Assembly (NCBI GenBank): GCA_036166735.1
Contig: JAYZHG010000001.1
Span: 1 to 12,169, forward strand
DNA from: JAPYTU01 sp036166735
Lineage (GTDB): Bacteria; Bacteroidota; Bacteroidia; Cytophagales; MED-G16
Direction of reading: 5' to 3'
DNA: 12,169 bases
Shown here: positions 1 through 8,033 of the stretch, in pieces
Position numbering within the stretch: the first letter of the stretch is position 1
Layout of the letters: every line of letters begins with the position of its first letter
Position numbers and translations under genes: made by a program
Notes under the pieces: generated by a model
What the model was told of the DNA's origin: nothing
Database searches by the model: none
Seen by the model: the letters and a program-made list of their open reading frames with translations, nothing else

Positions 1-12
1 AAATACTAAAAA

Positions 13-498
13 TTGAACTACCTAATAAATTATATTTTATTTTTCTTGTTTGTAATAATACTATCGTGTAAAGAGAAAATAGAAAAAAATAAAAATCAGG
101 TATTACCTATTCTAGTTACTTTAGAAAATGAAGAATTTAAGTTAGAGGAATTAAAGGGTAATGTTGTCATTCTTAATCTTTGGGCAACTTGGTGTAAACC
201 ATGCATTGCAGAATTTAAGAATTTAGAAGAATCAAAAAGTATATTCAAAGGAAATGATGTAAAAATTGTTGCTGCATCTAACGAGACATTAGATAAAATT
301 TCTGAATTCTTAAAAAGAAAACCTTTTGATTTAAATTTTGTAAAATTAAATAAAGATTTAAGTTATTTTGATGTTTACAGCTTACCAACAACAATAGTGC
401 TAGATAAAAATGGGAAAGAGAACTTCAGAATAACTAATAGTATTGATTTTACAAGCAAAGATTTTACTGATAAAATAAAAAAATTAGAACAATTATAA
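13..498 (+). CDS. TlpA/thioredoxin-like disulfide oxidoreductase, lipoprotein
   Basis: This 161-residue protein is a predicted periplasmic thiol-disulfide oxidoreductase of the TlpA/ResA/AhpC-TSA-like thioredoxin group, held to a membrane by lipid. Residues 1-18 form a hydrophobic signal ending in a lipobox (IILSC) with Cys19 as the lipidation site. The thioredoxin core follows, with the active-site motif WATWCKPC (Cys61 and Cys64) and the cis-proline loop LPTT (Pro125), so both redox cysteines and the structural proline are present. The length fits the small TlpA-like family. The start is a TTG at 13. An in-frame TAA at 7-9 blocks any extension, and the next TTG at 46 would leave almost no signal peptide. 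Its stop overlaps the stop of the convergent peptidase gene. The partner is not visible; such proteins often serve cytochrome c maturation or general envelope thiol reduction. Family assignment is firm, physiological role is not. Confidence 0.88.
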   Translation: MNYLINYILFFLFVIILSCKEKIEKNKNQVLPILVTLENEEFKLEELKGNVVILNLWATWCKPCIAEFKNLEESKSIFKGNDVKIVAASNETLDKISEFLKRKPFDLNFVKLNKDLSYFDVYSLPTTIVLDKNGKENFRITNSIDFTSKDFTDKIKKLEQL

Positions 499-1626
499 TT
501 TCTTTATTCCTTTTGTATTAGAACCAATAATTCTCCTTGATTCAATATACTTAGCCATATGATAATCATCAAAATTTAAATTGTCAGAATAGACAGAGCT
601 TATTCTTACATTTTTTGAAGACTGAATAAAATACCCATCTCCAAGCCATATAGAGACATGATCTATTCGAAGCTTATCGTCCTTATAATAACCAAAAAAC
701 ATCAAATCACCAGCCTCTAATAAATTCCAATTTCTTGAATCATCTACAAGAACACCCTCTTTTACCTGTTGTGATGCGTCTCTAGGGAGTATATATCCAT
801 TCATTAGGTATACAGACTTAGTATAACCAGAACAGTCAAATCCCTTTGAAGAAGTTCCTCCCCATAAATATGGTACACCTATTAAACTATGAGCATTTTC
901 AAGAAGATTCTGAATAGAATAATTCATACCTCTAATAGAGGAAATAGAATTCATTAATCTATTTTCTATCCAAGCTGTTCTACCATCTGGATACTCATAT
1001 TTAGTATGTTTAGATCTAATTTCAACTATTTTTAAAGCAGAGCCTAAAACTAAATCGGATACAACTTTATTTTTTTTCCTTGTTTCATAAGAAAAACCAT
1101 AAGGTTTAGTAAATACACCTACATCACTAGCAAAATAGTTGTCATATTTTTCTTTTGACATAGGAACTATTCCACCATGATCAATCCATGATATGTATTT
1201 ATCAGGCGTTTGAATTAAATACCACTCCCCCTCTTTCTTTAAAATACTTACTCCAGTACCTAATATTGTTTGTGAAACTAACTCCGAAGAATGTGAAGGG
1301 TTTTTTCTAAGATTAGCAACTGAATTGTTTATAATACCATATTTAAAATCATGATTAGGTAAAAGAATTATATTATCTTCAAAAGGTATATCTTCAGATT
1401 TTAAATATTCAATAAGTTCATTTTTAGCATCTTTTAAATTCGTTTCACCTACTAATTCAATTGGTATTTGTTTATCATTAACATCGATATTCCATACCGC
1501 TACCCTTGCATCAGGAGCATGTTTATCATCTAACAAATCGATTTTTAAACCTATAGATTCATAAGTTTGACTATTTGTACATGATAGTAAAAAAATAAAT
1601 AATATCAATAAATAAAGATTCCTCAT
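493..1626 (-). CDS. NlpC/P60 (C40) cell-wall peptidase lipoprotein with SH3-like domains
   Basis: This 377-residue protein is a predicted gamma-D-glutamyl-diamino-acid endopeptidase (YkfC/dipeptidyl-peptidase VI type) acting on peptidoglycan stem peptides in the periplasm. A signal peptide ends in the lipobox LLSC (Cys16). An unassigned region (about 35-93) is followed by two SH3-like segments (about 96-150, with NSVANLRKNP, and about 168-225). The NlpC/P60 domain (about 240-365) has the WGGTSSKGFDCSG motif with catalytic Cys265 and the DHVSIWLGDG motif with His323. The third polar residue, usually His in a FIHAS-like motif, is Gln335 (FIQSS). The gene lies 5 bp downstream of the hydrolase gene on the same strand and is probably co-transcribed with it. 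Fold and general activity are well supported; the exact cleavage specificity is inferred from the SH3 plus NlpC/P60 architecture. Confidence 0.92.
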   Translation of the reverse strand: MRNLYLLILFIFLLSCTNSQTYESIGLKIDLLDDKHAPDARVAVWNIDVNDKQIPIELVGETNLKDAKNELIEYLKSEDIPFEDNIILLPNHDFKYGIINNSVANLRKNPSHSSELVSQTILGTGVSILKKEGEWYLIQTPDKYISWIDHGGIVPMSKEKYDNYFASDVGVFTKPYGFSYETRKKNKVVSDLVLGSALKIVEIRSKHTKYEYPDGRTAWIENRLMNSISSIRGMNYSIQNLLENAHSLIGVPYLWGGTSSKGFDCSGYTKSVYLMNGYILPRDASQQVKEGVLVDDSRNWNLLEAGDLMFFGYYKDDKLRIDHVSIWLGDGYFIQSSKNVRISSVYSDNLNFDDYHMAKYIESRRIIGSNTKGIKKL

Positions 1627-1631
1627 GTTAA

Positions 1632-2810
1632 CTACTTAAGATTTTCAAATTTATCAAAAATATCAAGAATGTAAGGAAGAGCACCAGTTGAATGAGTATG
1701 TGATTCTAACGGAATAAATTCTACTAATGATGAATTAACACCATTTGCAATAAAATTATTATATGTATCAACAGAATTTTGATATGGAACTGTTATATCA
1801 GCAGTTCCATGATACATAAGCATTTTTGTTTTAGGTGCCCATTGATTAAAACTATTTTCTTCAAAAGCTTCTACTACAACATTTAATGAAGGATCTGTAT
1901 AAAAATTATTTCTAAAATTTTCATTAAGTAAAAGATTGATACTATAACTTAAAACTGAATTTATCTCACCTCCCGAATACTGACCATTAAAGTATTGAGG
2001 TATTAAACTTGCATATGGCTCATTAAATATATCAGATAATTGTAATCCCCAGTCATATGAGGTTTTATATGAAAGAGCTACATATGCCAAATAATAAGGT
2101 TGATGGTAAGTACCTAAAGACAAAAAATAATTTAACATTCCAATCATATCATATCCTCCAGCCGCTGGAGCAGAAGCCACCAAATTCAAACCATAGGAAT
2201 TGTTTTCTTCAAGTGTTCTATGTGCTGACATAGTTGCAAAACCACCCTCAGAATAACCTGATAAAAAAACATCACCATTAAAATTATATCCTTCTATTTC
2301 AGCAAGTTCTTTAGTTGCTCTCAACATATCTACTATCGTTGATCCAGTAATATCAGATCTGTAGTAAGGGTGAAGAATATCATCTGATATACCAAATCCT
2401 AAATAATCAGGAATGACAAATATATAACCAGCACTAGCTGCATTAGAGAAAAAACTATATTGAAATAAATCTTCAGTTGGAGCATCCCTATGTAGAGATG
2501 TAGTTCCATGATTAAAATTTAAAATAGGAACATTATTAATTGTTTCTGGAAAAGCAACTAATCCAGAAGCTTTTATATTTTCTCCCTTATAAGTTGTATT
2601 ATATGTAATGGTATATAAACTAACTCCATAATTAATGTATTTACTTATATCATCAAACGGTGAATTTTGAACTGCATACATAACTTGACCTTTATCTTGG
2701 GTGTATAATTTTAAGTATGTATCTAAGTGAACTGGTATAATTTCATAGTCATCACATGAAACTATTAAGAAAAAGAAAAAGAAAAAAGTTAAAAATTTTA
2801 TATGACTCAT
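1632..2810 (-). CDS. Alpha/beta hydrolase (secretory-lipase-like) lipoprotein
   Basis: This 392-residue protein is a predicted serine hydrolase (esterase or lipase) exported as a lipoprotein. Residues 1-18 are a signal peptide with a run of six phenylalanines and the lipobox IVSC (Cys19). The nucleophile elbow GYSEGG places the catalytic serine at 187. Other marks of the fold are an oxyanion-type NFNHGTT segment (98-104), PDYLGFG (134-140), an acid candidate Asp338 in YHGTADITVP, and a histidine candidate at 371 or 373 in ESHTHS. The PDYxGxG plus GYSxGG layout resembles the secretory lipase (LIP) and related alpha/beta hydrolases of Bacteroidota; the substrate cannot be read from sequence. 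Residues directly after the lipid cysteine are acidic (CDDYE), as in the lipoprotein export signal of this phylum, so a cell-surface location is likely. It is the first gene of the pair with the NlpC/P60 gene and is divergent from the antiporter gene. Confidence 0.9.
   Translation of the reverse strand: MSHIKFLTFFFFFFLIVSCDDYEIIPVHLDTYLKLYTQDKGQVMYAVQNSPFDDISKYINYGVSLYTITYNTTYKGENIKASGLVAFPETINNVPILNFNHGTTSLHRDAPTEDLFQYSFFSNAASAGYIFVIPDYLGFGISDDILHPYYRSDITGSTIVDMLRATKELAEIEGYNFNGDVFLSGYSEGGFATMSAHRTLEENNSYGLNLVASAPAAGGYDMIGMLNYFLSLGTYHQPYYLAYVALSYKTSYDWGLQLSDIFNEPYASLIPQYFNGQYSGGEINSVLSYSINLLLNENFRNNFYTDPSLNVVVEAFEENSFNQWAPKTKMLMYHGTADITVPYQNSVDTYNNFIANGVNSSLVEFIPLESHTHSTGALPYILDIFDKFENLK
2769..2786 (-). 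repeat. Three copies of a 6-bp A-rich repeat within a signal-peptide region
   Basis: The plus strand holds three perfect tandem copies of GAAAAA, read on the coding strand as TTTTTC units. They encode the six-phenylalanine run in the hydrophobic core of the hydrolase signal peptide. Since the unit is 6 bp, gain or loss of a copy would keep the frame and change the core by two Phe residues. Variation itself is not shown here. Confidence 0.6.
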
Positions 2811-2864
2811 TTCTAATTAGAATAAAAATATTAAATCTTACGTAAATTTAGTTAATATTGATTT
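2811..2864. promoter_or_regulatory. Short divergent intergenic region between hydrolase and antiporter genes
   Basis: These 54 bp must hold the start signals for the divergent hydrolase (-) and antiporter (+) genes, unless the promoters lie inside the coding regions. The sequence is almost all A+T. It contains an 8-bp palindrome TTACGTAA (2838-2845) overlapping TAAATTTA (2843-2850). The latter is itself palindromic and matches the Bacteroidota -7 consensus TAnnTTTG at all but the last base on either strand. No convincing -33 TTG is placed correctly. No Shine-Dalgarno site precedes either ATG, as is common in this phylum. The promoter role is inferred from position. Confidence 0.35.
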
Positions 2865-4325
2865 ATGGATAACTATGGTTTTTTATCTTTACTTCCTCCT
2901 ATAATTGCAATTTTTCTTGCTATAAGAACTAAACAAGTATTTATTTCACTTCTTACTGGAATATTTATTGGATGGTTGATTATCGGTGGGTGGAATCCAT
3001 TAAAAGGAATTCTATTTACAATAGATGGTATTGTAAACGTATTTAGTGATCCTGGGAATACAAGAGTAGTAATTTTTACATTTTTAGTAGGTGCACTAAT
3101 TACTTTCATCCAAGTGTCTGGTGGAGTTGCTGGATTTATTAATAGTGCAAAAAATTATTTTAAGACTAATGAAAATGAAATTCAAAAAAGTAGAAAAAAA
3201 GCACAATTATTTGCGGCTTTAACTGGTATGTTAATTTTTGTTGAATCTAATATATCAGCTTTAACTGTAGGAACAATCTTTAGACCAATATTTGATAAAT
3301 TAAAATTATCTAGAGAAAAATTAGCATACATAGCAGATTCAACCTCTGCTCCCTCAAAATTATTGATACCTTTTAATGGATGGGGAGCATTTATCATGGG
3401 ACTTCTTCTAACTCAAGGAATTGAAAATCCTTTTATGGGCTTAATTTCTGCCATGCCATATAATTTTTATCCTATTCTAGTAATTATTATTCTATTAATT
3501 TTTATTGTCTCTGGAAAAGATATTGGACCTATGAAATCTGCTGAATTAAGAACAAAAAATGGTAATGTATTTGATGAGGGTTCTACACCAATGGTCTCAG
3601 AAGAAATAACAATTATTGAGACAAAAAAAGGAATAAAAGAAAATTCTTTTAATATGTTCCTTCCACTTGTTTCTATGATATTAATTATGCCAATAATGTT
3701 ATTTTATACCGGTTACGATGAATCATTACAGAACAAAACATTTTTTAACATTATTGGTAATGCTTCAGGTTCTTCCTCAGTATTATATTCTGTCTTAATA
3801 GCCCTTATTATATCTTCTATATATTATTTTATAAACAAAATAATGACAGTAAGAGAAATTATTGATAATACAATAAAAGGAATGTCTGGCATGATATCAC
3901 TAGCACTTCTTATTATACTAGCATTTACTATTGGAAATCTATGTAATGAACTCGGAACTGGCGCTTATGTTTCTGAAAGTTTAAAAGATATTCTTTCTCC
4001 AAAACTTATTCCAGTTCTATTATTTCTAACAAGTTGTTTTATATCATTCTCAACTGGAACATCATGGGGTACTTTTGCAATTATGATAGCAATCGCTGTT
4101 CCTATATCGAATCAAATGGGAGTTGACTCTTCAATTGCTATAGCAGCTGCACTTGGAGGTGGACTTTTTGGTGACCATTGTTCTCCAATATCAGACACCT
4201 CAGTTATTTCTTCTATGGCATCGGCAAGTGATCACATTGATCACGTAAAAACACAAATACCATATGCACTGATTTCTGGAATAATAACGTCAGTACTGTA
4301 TCTAATAATTGGTTTTATTTCTTAA
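2865..4325 (+). CDS. NhaC-family Na+/H+ antiporter
   Basis: This 486-residue polytopic inner-membrane protein belongs to the NhaC family of the ion transporter superfamily, which usually exchanges cytoplasmic Na+ for external H+. The N-terminus (LLPPIIAIFLAIRTKQVF) is typical of the family. Conserved polar segments lie in both halves: DSTSAPSKLLIPFNGWGA (158-175) in the first, STGTSWGTF (396-404) and GDHCSPISDTS (436-446) in the second. Roughly ten to twelve hydrophobic segments can be counted, with a charged hydrophilic loop at about 220-262. Length is within the family range. The ATG at 2865 directly precedes the conserved N-terminus and follows an A+T-rich leader. Relatives include MleN-type malate/lactate exchangers, so Na+/H+ exchange is the best but not the only option. 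The gene stands alone on its strand, and its stop is 3 bp from that of the convergent propeller gene. Confidence 0.92.
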   Translation: MDNYGFLSLLPPIIAIFLAIRTKQVFISLLTGIFIGWLIIGGWNPLKGILFTIDGIVNVFSDPGNTRVVIFTFLVGALITFIQVSGGVAGFINSAKNYFKTNENEIQKSRKKAQLFAALTGMLIFVESNISALTVGTIFRPIFDKLKLSREKLAYIADSTSAPSKLLIPFNGWGAFIMGLLLTQGIENPFMGLISAMPYNFYPILVIIILLIFIVSGKDIGPMKSAELRTKNGNVFDEGSTPMVSEEITIIETKKGIKENSFNMFLPLVSMILIMPIMLFYTGYDESLQNKTFFNIIGNASGSSSVLYSVLIALIISSIYYFINKIMTVREIIDNTIKGMSGMISLALLIILAFTIGNLCNELGTGAYVSESLKDILSPKLIPVLLFLTSCFISFSTGTSWGTFAIMIAIAVPISNQMGVDSSIAIAAALGGGLFGDHCSPISDTSVISSMASASDHIDHVKTQIPYALISGIITSVLYLIIGFIS

Positions 4326-4328
4326 TTA

Positions 4329-6650
4329 TTATTTAAAAATAGTTATAACTCCTTTATATTCAGAAATAGTATATTTTATAAAATAAAAATAAATTCCAGA
4401 AGACAAACCACTACCATCCCACTCAAAATTTCTATCATAAGATTTATAAACCTCTGCCCCATTTCTATCAATTATGGATATATACTCAAAATTATCATCA
4501 CATACATCAACAGGTAAATTTTGAGATGGATCTGGCAAATTTGATAAAATATAGGTGTCATTAATTCCATCCCCATTTGGACTAAATGCATTAGGAGGTT
4601 TAAATTGATATGGAAATATAATTTGATTATTTGAAAAATTTAGTTCGACAGAAACAGCGAGCCTGTCTTCACTTTCACAACCACTTATAGTTTGTGAAGC
4701 ATAATAAACATTGCCGTCCATTAAAACCGTAGATAAAGACAAAATATTACCTCCACTTAATGCATCATACCATTTAATTTCAGATCCTAAAGCATCTAAA
4801 GATGATATATTACTTCCACAAACTACCGATTGTTTCACTTCTCCCGAAGGAGCAGGTGGAATACTAAAAATTACAAGTATAGTATCAGAAACTGTACAAG
4901 AAGGTATAACTTCATTAAAACCAACAGGATATCTTGAAACGGAAACGGAATATTTTCCAGTTTGATTAACAATTATTGATGAAGTAGTATCTCCTGTACT
5001 CCATAAATAGTTATCATAACCTAAGCCTACATCAAGAGTTACGGTTTCTCCTATACACCTTTCTATGTCCAAACCCAAATCAATAGATTCAATACAAATT
5101 ATATTAAAATAGGCTTTTCCCTCTATACAAATAGAGTCACAATCTATACAATTTCCTTTTACTGAATAAGTGATGCTATCATATAAGTTATCAGAACCAT
5201 CATGCTTGTATGTAAAAGAACCATCAGAATTTAAAGATATCAATCCTTGTTTTGGACCTTCTAATAGCTCAACATATAAAGAATTATCTGCATTAATATC
5301 ATTTGATAGGAGCCCGTCTGTTGCGTCAACTACTATAGAATCCCCAATCATTAAATTATAATAATCATTAATTGGTACTGGCAAAATATTAAATGCACAA
5401 GAATCAATTCCAGAGATATAGAAAACTCTAACATGACCTGCATTTTCTCCATTTCCATCATTAGCATATGCTCCTATAGCAACTTTGTATCCATCACTAC
5501 TTAAAGAGGTCGCAGCACCACTTCCATCTCCTTCTGTCTCACCATCTATATCAGATCCTAGTTGTATCCAAGTACCATTAAAGTATTTATAGACCCTAAC
5601 ATGCCCTGATCCTGAACCATTTCCATCATTTAAATATGCTCCTATAGCAACTATAGAGCCATCACTACTAAGTGAAACAGCATATCCACTCTGATCAGTA
5701 GTTGCCTCTCCATCTATATCTTCGCCCATCTGTACCCAAATATCACTCATGTATTTATAAACTCTTACATGACCAGAATTAATGCCATTTCCATCATTAA
5801 AATTAGCTCCGATAGCAACTATAGAACCATCACTGCTTAAAGAAACGGAACTTCCGCTGTAATCATCTTCTGCCTCACCATCAATATCTGCTCCTACCTG
5901 CATCCATACATCTCCCCCATACTGATAAACCCTAACATGACCTGAACCTGAACCATTTCCATCATTAGAAAAAGCACCAATAGCTATTCTAAAACCATCA
6001 GCACTAAGAGAAATGGAATGACCACTACCATCTCCCGCTGCCTCTCCATCTATATCTACTCCCATCTGTACCCAGTCACTACCTTCGTACTGATAAATTC
6101 TTACTTGTCCAGCATCAATACCATTTCCATCATTATAATTAGCTCCAATTGCAAGAATCAAACCATCATCACTCAAAGAAACAGACTGGCCACTATAATC
6201 ACCTTCCGCATCACCGTCTATATCACTTCCCATCTGTATCCAAGTACCACTGGTATACTCATAGACCCTCACATGACCTGAAGAAATTCCATTTCCATCA
6301 TTTGCCGGAGTACCAATGGCTAATCTGGTTCCATCACTAGAAAGTGAAACCGAACTTCCACTAAAATCATCCCTTGCCTCTCCATCTATATCACCTCCCA
6401 TCTGTATCCACGTACCATCAATATTCTTATAAACTCTTACATGACCCCTATCATCTGTGATATCAAAAGTAGCTCCATCATTTTCTCTTGCTCCAATAGC
6501 TACTATTGTTCCATCACTACTCAGTGACACGGCAAAACCACTCTTATCAATTAATGATTCGCCATCAATATCTTGACCGATTTGTTTCCATTCTTGAGAA
6601 AAAGAGGATGTTTGAATTAACATCAGAATAAAAACAATTAACTTTTTCAT
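4329..6650 (-). CDS. Secreted FG-GAP-like beta-propeller protein with type IX secretion (CHU_C) tail
   Basis: This 773-residue protein is predicted to be exported by Sec and then moved to the surface or medium by the type IX secretion system. A signal peptide (MKKLIVFILMLIQTSSFSQ) is followed by seven repeats (about 21-416). Each has the pattern W-x-Q-M-G-x-D-I-D-G-E, then SG-x-SVSLSSDG, AIGA, NDGNG and GHVRVY, close to the FG-GAP_2 type; seven copies would close a seven-bladed propeller. Next come a cadherin-like/Big_9-type domain (about 427-515, LLSND and DGSFTY motifs), an Ig-like stretch (about 518-598, LWSTGDTTSS) and an Ig_7-like domain (about 599-672, IKWYDALSGG). The C-terminal sorting domain (about 683-773) has NAFSPNGDGINDTY, a WDGSGLSSGIYFY segment and the ending GVITIFK, typical of type B sorting. 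Ligand or enzymatic role is unknown; adhesion or a structural surface role is a guess. It starts 49 bp after xylA on the same strand. Confidence 0.92.
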   Translation of the reverse strand: MKKLIVFILMLIQTSSFSQEWKQIGQDIDGESLIDKSGFAVSLSSDGTIVAIGARENDGATFDITDDRGHVRVYKNIDGTWIQMGGDIDGEARDDFSGSSVSLSSDGTRLAIGTPANDGNGISSGHVRVYEYTSGTWIQMGSDIDGDAEGDYSGQSVSLSDDGLILAIGANYNDGNGIDAGQVRIYQYEGSDWVQMGVDIDGEAAGDGSGHSISLSADGFRIAIGAFSNDGNGSGSGHVRVYQYGGDVWMQVGADIDGEAEDDYSGSSVSLSSDGSIVAIGANFNDGNGINSGHVRVYKYMSDIWVQMGEDIDGEATTDQSGYAVSLSSDGSIVAIGAYLNDGNGSGSGHVRVYKYFNGTWIQLGSDIDGETEGDGSGAATSLSSDGYKVAIGAYANDGNGENAGHVRVFYISGIDSCAFNILPVPINDYYNLMIGDSIVVDATDGLLSNDINADNSLYVELLEGPKQGLISLNSDGSFTYKHDGSDNLYDSITYSVKGNCIDCDSICIEGKAYFNIICIESIDLGLDIERCIGETVTLDVGLGYDNYLWSTGDTTSSIIVNQTGKYSVSVSRYPVGFNEVIPSCTVSDTILVIFSIPPAPSGEVKQSVVCGSNISSLDALGSEIKWYDALSGGNILSLSTVLMDGNVYYASQTISGCESEDRLAVSVELNFSNNQIIFPYQFKPPNAFSPNGDGINDTYILSNLPDPSQNLPVDVCDDNFEYISIIDRNGAEVYKSYDRNFEWDGSGLSSGIYFYFIKYTISEYKGVITIFK
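5403..6590 (-). repeat. Seven tandem coding repeats, 168-bp period, encoding propeller blades
   Basis: Taking the conserved Trp as the start of each unit, units begin at residues 21, 81, 137, 193, 249, 305 and 361 of the propeller protein (nucleotides 6590, 6410, 6242, 6074, 5906, 5738 and 5570). The last six start points are exactly 56 codons (168 bp) apart. The first unit is 60 codons because its NDG loop is longer and lacks the NDGNG form. The units are similar but not identical at DNA level, so duplication is not very recent throughout. Confidence 0.88.
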
Positions 6651-6699
6651 TCTTATAATCTATACTTATCTATAAATAAATCAAAGTTTAGATAATTTT

Positions 6700-8028
6700 T
6701 TATATATATCTATTAATTATATTTTCAAATAATTCCTGTTTTCCAGAAATTAATTTCGCTTCTTTCAAGTTTGAAGCATAGAAATGTAGTCCATCTAAAG
6801 AGATTTTTCCATCTTCAAAATCTTTTCCTTTTCCAGAATCAAAAGATGAATACCTCTCTTCTATTAACTTAGAATATTCAGAGTTATTTAACATTTTTTC
6901 AGTGATAAGCAAGCTCCTTGCAAAAAGATCAATCGCACCAATATGTGAGTAAAATAAATCATTTAAATCAGTAGAATTTCTTCTGGTCTTTGCATCAAAA
7001 TTTATGCCTCCACCTTGTAAACCACCAGATCTTATTATAACCAAAAGCGATTCAACTATTTCGTATATATTATTTGGAAATTGATCTGTATCCCATCCGT
7101 TCTGGTAATCTCCCCTATTCGCATCCATACTACCAAGCATATTTGCATTGGCAGCAACCTGAAGTTCATGTTGAAAAGTATGGTTGGCAAGTGTGGCATG
7201 GTTTACCTCAATATTTAGCTTAAAATCCTTCTCAAGACCATAATGCTCTAAAAAACCGACCACTGTCGCAGCATCAAAATCATATTGATGTTTAGAGGGC
7301 TCCATTGGTTTAGGCTCAATAAAAAACCACCCTTCAAATCCCTGGCCTCTAGCATAATCTTTGGCTAAATGAAGAAACTTAGCCATATGGTCAAGTTCCC
7401 TTTTCATATCTGTATTAAGAAGTGACATATAACCTTCTCTTCCTCCCCAAAACACATAGTTCTTACCTCCAAGTTCTATTGTAACGTCCAGTGCATTTTT
7501 TACCTGAGCACCAGCCATAGAAAGGATATCAAAATTTGGGTTCGTAGCTGCACCATTCATATACCTAGGATTGGAAAAAAGATTTGCCGTACCCCAGAGA
7601 ACTTTAATGTCAGAAGACTTAATTTTTTCTTTAGCATAACTGGTTATTTTATTTAACCTATTTTCAGATTCTCTAATTGAATCTCCCTCATCAATTAAAT
7701 CAAAGTCATGGAAACAGAAATGATTTATACCAAGCTTAGAAATAAATTCAAATGCAGCATCCATCTTATCATATGCGTTCTGATAGGGATCGGATGAGGA
7801 TGCCCAAGGAAAAGACTTTGTACCCACCCCAAAGGGATCATTTCCAGTATTTACAAATGAGTGCCAATACGCAACGGCAAAATTAAAATGGTCTTTCATA
7901 GGTTTTCCGAGAACCATTTTATTTTCATCATAAAATTTGTAAGAAAAAGGATTGTCAGAATCTCTTCCCTCAAATTCTACCCTTTTTACATCTTTAAAAT
8001 ATTCTTGTTGACCTATTATTACTGACAT
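6700..8028 (-). CDS. xylA: Xylose isomerase
   Basis: This 442-residue cytoplasmic TIM-barrel enzyme converts D-xylose to D-xylulose with two divalent metal ions. Its length matches class II enzymes such as that of E. coli (440). All the expected catalytic and metal residues are visible: FHDFD (His107 and Asp110), FIEPKPMEPSKHQYDFD (Glu238), NIEVNHATL (Glu274 and His277), SMDANRGD (Asp302), GWDTDQFP (Asp313 and Asp315) and GGINFDAK (Asp345). The N-terminal YFKDVKRVEFEG and the FAVAYWHSF region also fit. It follows xylB by 5 bp on the same strand, so the two are almost certainly one transcript. Nothing suggests truncation. Identification is very secure; some activity on glucose is known for the family. 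Confidence 0.98.
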   Translation of the reverse strand: MSVIIGQQEYFKDVKRVEFEGRDSDNPFSYKFYDENKMVLGKPMKDHFNFAVAYWHSFVNTGNDPFGVGTKSFPWASSSDPYQNAYDKMDAAFEFISKLGINHFCFHDFDLIDEGDSIRESENRLNKITSYAKEKIKSSDIKVLWGTANLFSNPRYMNGAATNPNFDILSMAGAQVKNALDVTIELGGKNYVFWGGREGYMSLLNTDMKRELDHMAKFLHLAKDYARGQGFEGWFFIEPKPMEPSKHQYDFDAATVVGFLEHYGLEKDFKLNIEVNHATLANHTFQHELQVAANANMLGSMDANRGDYQNGWDTDQFPNNIYEIVESLLVIIRSGGLQGGGINFDAKTRRNSTDLNDLFYSHIGAIDLFARSLLITEKMLNNSEYSKLIEERYSSFDSGKGKDFEDGKISLDGLHFYASNLKEAKLISGKQELFENIINRYI

Positions 8029-8033
8029 ATGTT

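Noticed and set aside
2873..3397. Minus-strand frames at 2873-3109 and 3182-3397 within the antiporter gene
   Set aside because: They are antisense shadows of a well-conserved membrane protein gene and have no recognisable features.
4711..4965. Plus-strand 84-codon frame inside the propeller gene
   Set aside because: It is antisense to the Ig-like domains and shows no motif or start context of its own.
5170..6340. Plus-strand open frames at 5170-5361, 6018-6281 and 6149-6340 opposite the propeller gene
   Set aside because: They lie antisense to the repeat-coding region, have low-complexity His/Ser/Thr-rich translations and no family motifs. The minus-strand frame is long, repetitive and ends in a recognised sorting domain.
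6651..6699. A separate promoter for the propeller gene (AAACTTTG on the minus strand, near 6681-6688)
   Set aside because: It resembles TAnnTTTG except the first base, but no -33 TTG lies at a proper distance. The evidence is too weak to annotate a site.
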